A stretch of DNA of 13,198 bases from Bacteroidia bacterium (GTDB lineage Bacteria > Bacteroidota > Bacteroidia > Bacteroidales > CAJPTX01): NCBI GenBank assembly GCA_905373665.1, contig CAJPTV010000063.1, forward strand, positions 1 through 13,198. Reading direction: 5' to 3'. Positions 8,157-13,198 of this stretch are shown here, piece after piece. The translations under genes were made by a program, and so were the position numbers. Positions within the stretch are counted from its first letter, which is position 1; each line of letters starts with the position of its first letter. Below the pieces are notes generated by a model. It saw only the letters and a program-made list of their open reading frames with translations. It was not told the origin of the DNA and searched no databases.

Positions 8157-8450
8157 TTATTTCGGTTTCATTCGTCGCGGGTTGGCGGGAAACCACCCAC
8201 GCGCTACGCGCTTCTCTTGCTGGATAATCTCACCTATCCCCCACAAGAGGCAAAAGCCCGTGATACTCAATACGGCGGCTAGCAGCCGTGCTTCCACCCA
8301 CAGGGAGCCCGCGATACACCCCAGTCCGACAATCAGGAAAGCCACCCAGAGGCGTTTACCGAAGTAGTATTCGCCTTTGATACACGCCCAGCGCGAGAGG
8401 GCGATAATCCCCACGGTAGCTCCGCCTAATACGATCCCTTCAAACTCCAT
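8157..8450 (-). CDS. DUF4491-type small membrane protein (downstream copy)
   Basis: A 97-residue inner-membrane protein with three predicted membrane segments (about 5-22, 34-52, 54-72) and a basic C-terminal tail. From memory of the family, the pattern EYYFGKR (27-33), the small-residue helix, LLWGIGEIIQQEKRV and GWFPANPRR near the end is that of DUF4491, found in Bacteroidota. Its function is unknown. It starts 11 bases inside the upstream DUF4491 gene, which implies translational coupling, and is followed 16 bases later by mtnN. It retains the canonical tail that its neighbour has lost, so this is the more typical copy. Confidence 0.75.
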   Translation of the reverse strand: MEFEGIVLGGATVGIIALSRWACIKGEYYFGKRLWVAFLIVGLGCIAGSLWVEARLLAAVLSITGFCLLWGIGEIIQQEKRVARGWFPANPRRMKPK

Positions 8451-8772
8451 TGTTCTTTACAGGCTCTTGGGTGGGGAGTTGGTAATAGGATGCAGGACGT
8501 CGCGGATTGCGTCGCGCCCTCCCGAGTGCCACACGTCGGTGTTGCCAAAAGAGCTCGAGGGTGCTCCATGAGAAGCAAGCCCCTAAGACGCCTAAGAGCA
8601 ACGAGAGCCAACCCGCCAGCACAAGCGAGGCTGCGAAAGCACCCAGCCCCAGCAATAGAAGCACCCACCAGACCCGTCGCCCTAAGTGGTATTCCACCGC
8701 GATAACCAGCGGGTGACAAAGCCCCACCATAAGAAACGCCCCTAAGCCGAGCCAGAATCCCTCGCAACACAT
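8440..8772 (-). CDS. DUF4491-type small membrane protein (upstream, divergent copy)
   Basis: A 110-residue membrane protein with segments at about 5-22, 33-52 and 54-72. It aligns over its length with the next gene: AVEYHLGRRVWW matches GEYYFGKRLWV, LGAFAASL matches LGCIAGSL, and 'F.QHRRVALGRARRNPRR' matches 'I.QEKRVARGWFPANPRR'. The tandem pair therefore looks like an old duplication. This copy has lost the GWFP motif and carries about 18 extra polar residues at its C-terminus, whose codons run into the next gene. ATG 8772 lies 2 bases after the lysO stop, so it belongs to the same transcript. Function unknown. Confidence 0.72.
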   Translation of the reverse strand: MCCEGFWLGLGAFLMVGLCHPLVIAVEYHLGRRVWWVLLLLGLGAFAASLVLAGWLSLLLGVLGACFSWSTLELFWQHRRVALGRARRNPRRPASYYQLPTQEPVKNNGV

Positions 8773-8774
8773 CG

Positions 8775-9743
8775 TTACGGTAAGAGTAACGCAAATGCTA
8801 CGGCAAAAGGTACAAAGAAGGTGAGCACGATGCCGTGATAGACCGACACGACTGCGTATTGCGGCGAGGTTGCCCGTAGGATAAAGGGCAAGACGGTGTC
8901 CATACTCGTAGCCCCTGCGGTACAGATGGGGGCATAGACACCACCGAGGCGTACGTAGAGGGGGGCTAGCATGATGGTCGAAAGCTCACGGATGATATTA
9001 GAGACCAGCGCTACGGCAGCAATCAGCTCGCTATACTCGGCACTGATGATCACACTCGAGAGGCTGTAGTAAGCGTAGCCCGCCCCCACGAGTTGCACGT
9101 CCTTAAGCGTAAGATCAGAGAAGAAAGGGAGGGCGAGCAGCACCCCGAGGGCAGTACCCACGACGGTAAAGATGGGTAGAAGGAGGGGACGTACCCCCAT
9201 GCCACGTAGCGAGCGAAGGGTCTCTTCTTCCCCCCCCGTGCTTGTACCCACGCAAATCATAAGCGCATAGAGTAGCCACTCGATAATGTCGCCCGTAATG
9301 AACGTGACGTGCTCGGCAAAGAAGTGCCCCAAGACGACCCCCACGAGGAAGATGCCGAGGAAGGAGAGGCTGCCCAGTATCTTTTTCATGCCCCCCTCGC
9401 CCTGTGGGGTGGAGAGTGCTTCTGGTGTTTCGGAGGATGCCGCAGCGCTCGGTTCTGGTTTACGCCCACGCCCGCCCATAACATAGCGCCCGAAGAGCCA
9501 GGCAAAGAGGATAGTCCCCGCTAGAGCAAACACGGTAATGACGAGGCTTTGTAGTCCCACGCTTGGCAGCTTGGCAAAGAGCTCGTCGTTCTTGCCTAGG
9601 ACGACCCCCATCACCAAGAGCAGGACATAAACCACGTAGGTGATCGTCTGTCCCGCTATGCGGATGAGGGGTCGCTGCTTTCGCATCAAGAAACCGAATG
9701 CTCCGCTCAGGAGCATCAATACCAGTAGTATGATCGTTACCAT
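8775..9743 (-). CDS. lysO: LysO-family lysine exporter
   Basis: A 322-residue multi-spanning inner-membrane protein of the Lys_export (DUF340, PF03956) family. E. coli LysO (YbjE) exports L-lysine and the toxic analogue thialysine. Family-like motifs are ICVGTSTGG (163-171), GAGYAYYSLSSV (220-231), RELSTIMLAPLY (252-263) and TAGATSMDTVLPF (275-287). An N-terminal hydrophobic part (1-90) is joined to the larger C-terminal part by a polar linker at about 91-118. ATG 9743 is chosen because it puts a membrane helix at the N-terminus and lies about 18 bases after a -7 box; the frame runs up to ATG 9800, but that start would lie upstream of the promoter. It heads the lysO-DUF4491-DUF4491-mtnN operon. 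Eight G's in a row (plus strand C's 9230-9237) fall in the codons for T-G-G-E. Lysine as substrate is inferred from the family. Confidence 0.82.
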   Translation of the reverse strand: MVTIILLVLMLLSGAFGFLMRKQRPLIRIAGQTITYVVYVLLLVMGVVLGKNDELFAKLPSVGLQSLVITVFALAGTILFAWLFGRYVMGGRGRKPEPSAAASSETPEALSTPQGEGGMKKILGSLSFLGIFLVGVVLGHFFAEHVTFITGDIIEWLLYALMICVGTSTGGEEETLRSLRGMGVRPLLLPIFTVVGTALGVLLALPFFSDLTLKDVQLVGAGYAYYSLSSVIISAEYSELIAAVALVSNIIRELSTIMLAPLYVRLGGVYAPICTAGATSMDTVLPFILRATSPQYAVVSVYHGIVLTFFVPFAVAFALLLP

Positions 9744-9752
9744 GTAGCGTAA

Positions 9753-9768
9753 ACCTTTGTGCAAAGGT
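9753..9768. repeat. inverted repeat ACCTTTG-tg-CAAAGGT over the lysO -7 box
   Basis: Perfect 7-bp arms (9753-9759 and 9762-9768) with a 2-base centre. The right arm is most of the lysO -7 box and the left arm covers the expected transcription start. It may be a regulator site, or a chance result of the -7 sequence plus an unrelated CCTTTG. Confidence 0.4.
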
Positions 9769-9769
9769 A
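9762..9769 (-). promoter_or_regulatory. -7 box of the lysO operon
   Basis: The minus strand reads TACCTTTG, a match to TAnnTTTG. It ends 18 bases before ATG 9743, giving a short 5' UTR of roughly 15 bases. No clear -33 TTTG is seen at the usual spacing. This box decides between the two possible lysO starts. Confidence 0.6.
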
Positions 9770-9788
9770 GGAAAACCCCCACATTCAC

Positions 9789-9796
9789 TACCTTTG
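9789..9796 (+). promoter_or_regulatory. -7 box of the HAMP protein-trkH operon
   Basis: The plus strand reads TACCTTTG, the same octamer as in the divergent lysO promoter 19 bases away. It ends 10 bases before ATG 9807 and 22 bases before ATG 9819, so the first start would have an almost absent leader. Confidence 0.6.
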
Positions 9797-9806
9797 CCAT
9801 AACAGC

Positions 9807-10616
9807 ATGCCACAGACAATGAGGTTACTCAATCCGTTAAAGGTCAATATCCGATTGGGGCTACGGGGTAAGCTTACCTTCGGGTTCGTCATCCTAGCCG
9901 CCGTTTCGATCATCTACGCGTTTCTTGAGAGCCACGAGATAGCCCTCCTTGCGCAGAACATCAACAAGCTGCTCGATGACAGCTATCGCAGCGTTGTCTA
10001 CTGTCAAAGCATGGAGCTTGCCTTGAGCGACCTTAACCGTGTGGCGGAGTTCTCCAAGAATTCCCCCCGCGACGAGTTTACCTACGAACACTCCCTGTTC
10101 CGTCGTGCGAAAAACGACTTTGAAGAGAACTACAGACTCGCCTGCAACAATGTCCGTCACCCGCACGAACAAGAGGCGCTTGATACGCTCTATGCGGTTT
10201 ATACGGACTATTGCGCGGCATTCGCCGAACGCCTTTCCTTCTACGAGCGTCACCAGTCGCCGCTCGGTGAGAAGCTAGAGACGCTACACCCCCTCTTGTT
10301 GAAAAAGCTCGCCCGTGTCCGCGAATTGAACGAAAAGGGTCTTTATCAAGCGCTCTCCTTTCTCAAGGATGCTCCGTACCGTGCCCTACGTCCGGGGGTG
10401 ATTGTCATCATTGTGGGATTGCTCTTCATGCTCATGTTCTCTTACCTGCTCAACCACTACTTCGTGGCGCCTATCAAGCAGATTACGGAGAGCATCCGCC
10501 GCTATCAGAAGTTTCACACCTACCACTCCGTGCCCGTCTCCTCAGACGACGAGATCCTAGAACTCCGGCGTGCCATAGACCGTTTGGTGCAGGAACGGAC
10601 ACGCGAACAACAATAG
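9807..10616 (+). CDS. orphan two-helix membrane sensor with HAMP domain, no kinase
   Basis: A 269-residue protein with the layout of a sensor kinase input half. It has a short cytoplasmic N-terminus, TM1 at about 22-40, a periplasmic largely helical region at 41-195 (four-helix-bundle type by look), TM2 at about 197-217 and a HAMP domain at about 218-264. In the HAMP, helix 1 is YFVAPIKQITESIRRYQ with the conserved proline P222, and helix 2 carries DEILELRRAID, the 'DEI..L' pattern. The protein stops a few residues after HAMP: no DHp, ATPase, methyl-accepting or cyclase domain follows, and no out-of-frame remnant is possible because trkH starts 4 bases later. The likely role is to sense a periplasmic signal and act on TrkH or a separate partner; this is inferred from position only. 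ATG 9819 (residue 5) is an alternative start that fits the promoter better. Confidence 0.83.
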   Translation: MPQTMRLLNPLKVNIRLGLRGKLTFGFVILAAVSIIYAFLESHEIALLAQNINKLLDDSYRSVVYCQSMELALSDLNRVAEFSKNSPRDEFTYEHSLFRRAKNDFEENYRLACNNVRHPHEQEALDTLYAVYTDYCAAFAERLSFYERHQSPLGEKLETLHPLLLKKLARVRELNEKGLYQALSFLKDAPYRALRPGVIVIIVGLLFMLMFSYLLNHYFVAPIKQITESIRRYQKFHTYHSVPVSSDDEILELRRAIDRLVQERTREQQ

Positions 10617-10620
10617 GGCG

Positions 10621-12093
10621 ATGCGCGGCGGGATTTACACCTTTCGCCCTCACGTGGTGCTCCGTTACGTGGGGTTGATTGTCTTGGTAACGGCGTTTTT
10701 CATGTTTATGAGCCTTGTCGTGGCATTCAAGTTCAACGACTCGGGGCTCATTCCCCTTCTCTTTAGTGTGCTGATTACCACCCTCGTGGGAGCATTCCCT
10801 TTTGTCTTTGTCAAAGCCGAGCCCTCGATTTCGAGCCGCGAGGGGTATGCCATCGTGGTCTTTAGCTGGGTAGCCGTCTGTTTCTTTGGAATGATCCCTT
10901 ACGTGCTCTGGGGTGGGGAGTTTAACCTTTCGGCGGCGTGGTTTGAGTCGGTCTCTGGTTTCACGACCACGGGGGCTACGATCCTCGACGATGTGGAGGC
11001 GCTACCGCCCAGTCTTCTCTTGTGGCGTTCGTTTACCCATCTTTTTGGAGGGATGGGGGTGGTGGTCTTTACGCTGGTCGTATTGCCTGGGATGGGGAGT
11101 GCGCAGATGACCCTCTCGCGCAGTGAGGTATCTTCGCTTTCGCGCAACGACTTTAAGTACCGTAGTAAAAAGATGTTACGGGTGATGGCGACCACCTACC
11201 TCAGCATCATTGTTGTATTGGCGGGGGGGCTGGTGTTGGTAAAGATCCCCACTTTTGATGCGATAAACATAGCCATGTCTACGGTAGCTACGGGGGGCTT
11301 TGCGGTAAAGAACCTTAGTATAGCAGCGTATAACAATCCCGCAGCGGAGTGGATACTCACCCTAGGGATGTTTGCCTCAAGCCTTCATTTTGGGCTGTTG
11401 TTTGGGCTTTTTACGGGGTTCTTTACGGGTCGTTGGCGGGCAGCGTTTCGGTCGCCCATCGTACGGATATTTACGAGTGTCGTGCTGGGGGCTACTTTCC
11501 TCATCTTCCTTTCGCTCACCCTGCAGCATGGTATGGGTGGGCTGGAGGCGCTCCGTAAGGCGGCATTTCAGGTAACAGCGATTATCTCGACCACGGGGTT
11601 TGCGGCAGGTGAGTCGCTCGGTTGGCCCATCTTTACCTCTCTGATTCTGATACTCTTATCCTTATCGGGGGGCTGTTCAGGCTCGACGGCGGGGGGGATG
11701 AAGATAGACCGCATTGCGATTATTGGCGCTACGGTGCGCTCGGTCTTTTTGAAGCAGCGTCATCCGCAGGCAGTCATCCCGATCCATGTGGGTTCGTTAC
11801 ACGTAGAGAGCCAGATAGCTCAGAATGCGATTATTTACTTCGTGTTGCACCTGAGTTTTATCCTGTTAGCCATGGTTTACTTCTCCTTTAGTTTTGATTC
11901 GCTAGAGGAGAGTTTCACGACCGCCCTCACGATGATGAGCAACATCGGCCCAGCGGTAGGTACGCTCAGTTCGTTCGCTTCCTTTTCTTTTCTTTCTCAC
12001 CTAGAGCGTGTGATTTCGACGCTTCTGATGCTCCTCGGGCGTCTTGAGATCTTTGGTCTGTTGCTTATCTTCTTCCCTTCGAGCTGGAAGTAG
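10621..12093 (+). CDS. trkH: TrkH-type potassium uptake transmembrane subunit
   Basis: A 490-residue integral membrane K+ transporter subunit of the TrkH/KtrB superfamily, with four membrane-pore-membrane repeats. The four filter segments are visible: SGFTTTGAT (112-120), STVATGGFA (220-228), IISTTGFAA (321-329) and SNIGPAVG (440-447), each with its filter glycine. Other family marks are HLFGGMGVVVFTL (140-152), SGGCSGSTAGGMKIDR (349-364) and GRLEIF (473-478). Length matches TrkH (about 480-490). TrkH normally works with a cytoplasmic gating ring, TrkA, which binds nucleotides; no trkA is in this window. The start codon is 4 bases after the stop of the HAMP gene, so the two are one transcript and probably translationally coupled. 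Two G7 tracts (11223-11229, 11691-11697) lie in the frame. Confidence 0.93.
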   Translation: MRGGIYTFRPHVVLRYVGLIVLVTAFFMFMSLVVAFKFNDSGLIPLLFSVLITTLVGAFPFVFVKAEPSISSREGYAIVVFSWVAVCFFGMIPYVLWGGEFNLSAAWFESVSGFTTTGATILDDVEALPPSLLLWRSFTHLFGGMGVVVFTLVVLPGMGSAQMTLSRSEVSSLSRNDFKYRSKKMLRVMATTYLSIIVVLAGGLVLVKIPTFDAINIAMSTVATGGFAVKNLSIAAYNNPAAEWILTLGMFASSLHFGLLFGLFTGFFTGRWRAAFRSPIVRIFTSVVLGATFLIFLSLTLQHGMGGLEALRKAAFQVTAIISTTGFAAGESLGWPIFTSLILILLSLSGGCSGSTAGGMKIDRIAIIGATVRSVFLKQRHPQAVIPIHVGSLHVESQIAQNAIIYFVLHLSFILLAMVYFSFSFDSLEESFTTALTMMSNIGPAVGTLSSFASFSFLSHLERVISTLLMLLGRLEIFGLLLIFFPSSWK

Positions 12094-12128
12094 AGGGGGG
12101 CATGACAATGACGATTAACGGCGGACGC

Positions 12129-12163
12129 ACTCTTTTAGAACAGTATCTTTAGAGTCATTTTTT
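12129..12163 (+). terminator. weak terminator candidate after trkH
   Basis: ACTCT (12129-12133) pairs with AGAGT (12151-12155), followed by CATTTTTT. The stem is short and AT-rich and the U-run begins two bases after it. An alternative longer-range pairing is AATGAC (12107-12112) with GTCATT (12154-12159). The rest of the 12094-12215 convergent gap holds two G-runs and nothing else recognisable. Confidence 0.35.
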
Positions 12164-12215
12164 CAGGGGGGAAAATGGTATAAAATTTCCTCATTCTTGG
12201 ATACTTCCACCGTGC

Positions 12216-13145
12216 TTACTTCTCTTTCCAAATAGGTTCTTCATCCCATTTATTAAGAAATCCTAATCTATAAATAGGTATCTGCGGATGCTCTTTCACC
12301 AAAGCGATAACCTTTTTCTTGTAACTATTTCCAGCACCAATAGCCTCACACAAATAAAGCATTGCCGTAATCACAAAATATGGTTTCTTCTGTGCAGCTT
12401 CTTGAAGAGGATTTCGCAACCAAATTCCTTTTGGATTCTTGATGTTCATTGGACGTTTCACTATATTCCTGCCCCATATTCTCGAATGATGCGCAACGCT
12501 ATTTCTCAAATAAGAAATAGCTTCCAACCAACTTGATAATTCATTGTGCAGATTGAGCCCAAATTCATTGGCAATTCTAGCCTTTTCGGGTAGTTGATGG
12601 TTAAGATTCTTGTATATCTTTGAGAGCGTCCCAAAGGTTGCCAGCTCAAAAATAACCCATACATCGGGCTGTTGTTTGAGTACACATCTCCCATCTTCCC
12701 ACTCTCCATACTTGCGTTTATACTCTTTTACAAAGACCTCACTACTACGCATAAATTCATTCATCAAATCCTTTAGATGCTGCTGATGAAGTGTTTTATC
12801 AACAAAAAGTGAGTCGTCTGTATAATACAGCCCTCCATACGATTGAGATAGGTGGTAAATCATTTTCGTGCGCAAAGCGATCTCTATTGTTTCAATGGCA
12901 TCAAACAAGATGAGGCGTAACTCTTTGTCAAAAGAATACCTCGCAATAACATCTTCAAAGCGAGAACCGTCTTGAAAGACGTGACGCTCTCTGTCTTCTT
13001 GCATATCCCACCAATAGCCTTTTAGTCGATAGTAACTGATATTGCGCAGCTGCTCCCTTGCAAATTCTTCATCATTTATAGTCATACCTCTTTTCTTTAA
13101 TAACTCTATTTGTTCTTTGATAGAACGAGATTCTTTATTAGCCAT
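12216..13145 (-). CDS. Abi_2 (AbiD/AbiF-type) HEPN abortive-infection protein
   Basis: A 309-residue soluble protein of the Abi_2 family (PF07751), linked to phage resistance in lactococcal AbiD/AbiF. Family-like parts are the N-terminal SIKEQIELLKKRGM (8-21) and ISYYRLKGYWW (36-46), the helix RLILFDAIETIEIALRTKM (77-95), WVIFELATFGTLSKIYKNL (163-181) and LSSWLEAISYLRNSVAHHSR (203-222). RNSVAH (214-219) fits the HEPN Rx4H RNase motif, with R214 and H219 as the likely catalytic pair, so RNA cleavage during infection is inferred. Length is normal and no break is seen. It converges on trkH and shares no operon here. Sampled stretches are 35-43% GC against 55-58% in trkH, which fits recent acquisition. 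The start at ATG 13145 has no clear ribosome site. Whether it defends against phage, or acts as a toxin controlled by an RNA, is not shown. Confidence 0.9.
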   Translation of the reverse strand: MANKESRSIKEQIELLKKRGMTINDEEFAREQLRNISYYRLKGYWWDMQEDRERHVFQDGSRFEDVIARYSFDKELRLILFDAIETIEIALRTKMIYHLSQSYGGLYYTDDSLFVDKTLHQQHLKDLMNEFMRSSEVFVKEYKRKYGEWEDGRCVLKQQPDVWVIFELATFGTLSKIYKNLNHQLPEKARIANEFGLNLHNELSSWLEAISYLRNSVAHHSRIWGRNIVKRPMNIKNPKGIWLRNPLQEAAQKKPYFVITAMLYLCEAIGAGNSYKKKVIALVKEHPQIPIYRLGFLNKWDEEPIWKEK

Positions 13146-13198
13146 TCAATACTCTACTAAAAAAAATGACTCGCCGGCAGATCTTACGGTATGCCAAG
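13146..13198 (-). promoter_or_regulatory. cut 5' region of the Abi gene
   Basis: Only 53 bases upstream of the Abi start are in the window. On the minus strand they hold a GC-rich patch with the palindrome GCCGGC, then a run of eight T's (plus strand A's 13159-13166), then the start 13 bases later. This order could be the end of a structured RNA or a terminator, as in the conserved 'abiF' RNA motif known upstream of such genes. No stable hairpin with a proper loop can be drawn from the visible bases, so I assign no element. Confidence 0.25.

Noticed and set aside
8426..8794. 122-codon minus frame overlapping the DUF4491 gene at 8440-8772
   Set aside because: It is the alternate frame of a GC-rich gene. 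The 8440-8772 frame aligns with its neighbour and has sensible membrane segments; this one does not.
9744..9800. Longer lysO start at ATG 9800
   Set aside because: It would place the lysO -7 box and the opposing promoter inside the coding region and add 19 residues before the natural N-terminal membrane helix.
9807..10616. Frameshifted histidine kinase
   Set aside because: There is no room: trkH begins 4 bases after the stop, and no kinase motifs (H-box, N, G) appear in any frame nearby.

Overview
The window looks like chromosomal DNA of a Bacteroidota member, most likely Porphyromonas or a close relative. The reasons are: a huge secreted protein ending in a type IX secretion (T9SS) type A C-terminal sorting domain; Bacteroidota-type -7 promoter boxes (TAnnTTTG) next to gene starts with no clear Shine-Dalgarno; DUF4491 proteins; and a remnant of the AAA-ATPase-like/PD-(D/E)XK protein family that is abundant in Porphyromonas. 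The genus is an inference; no marker gene is present.

Layout, left to right. Bases 1-155 hold the 3' end of an unrecognised + strand gene, followed by a bidirectional terminator (163-193) shared with the converging giant gene. From 6742 down to 281 (- strand) lies one 2153-residue T9SS cargo protein. It has a signal peptide, about ten divergent InlB-B-like repeats, about thirteen repeats of a second kind ending in a 'MP-x-x-D/E' strand, and the sorting domain. Upstream (6837-7305, -) is a broken AAA-ATPase-like/PD-(D/E)XK gene with an internal deletion and no 3' part. It ends in a palindrome just before the giant gene's promoter.

Bases 9743-7391 (-) form a compact operon: a LysO-type exporter, two tandem DUF4491 membrane proteins overlapping by 11 bp, and an MTA/SAH nucleosidase, closed by a hairpin terminator. 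About 60 bases of divergent promoter region separate it from a + strand pair (9807-12093): an orphan membrane HAMP protein with a periplasmic helical sensor region but no kinase, 4 bases upstream of a TrkH-type potassium transporter subunit. The pairing suggests the HAMP protein senses something and acts on K+ uptake directly, which is an inference.

Converging on trkH is an AT-richer - strand gene (13145-12216) for an Abi_2 (AbiD/AbiF-type) HEPN protein, probably an acquired phage-defence gene. Its upstream region, where a regulatory abiF-type RNA could lie, is cut by the window edge.

The best leads are the HAMP-TrkH pair, the Abi gene with its unseen 5' region, and the two-architecture giant T9SS protein. 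No CRISPR array, tRNA, rRNA, insertion sequence or replication origin was seen, and no stretch over 300 bases lacks a gene.
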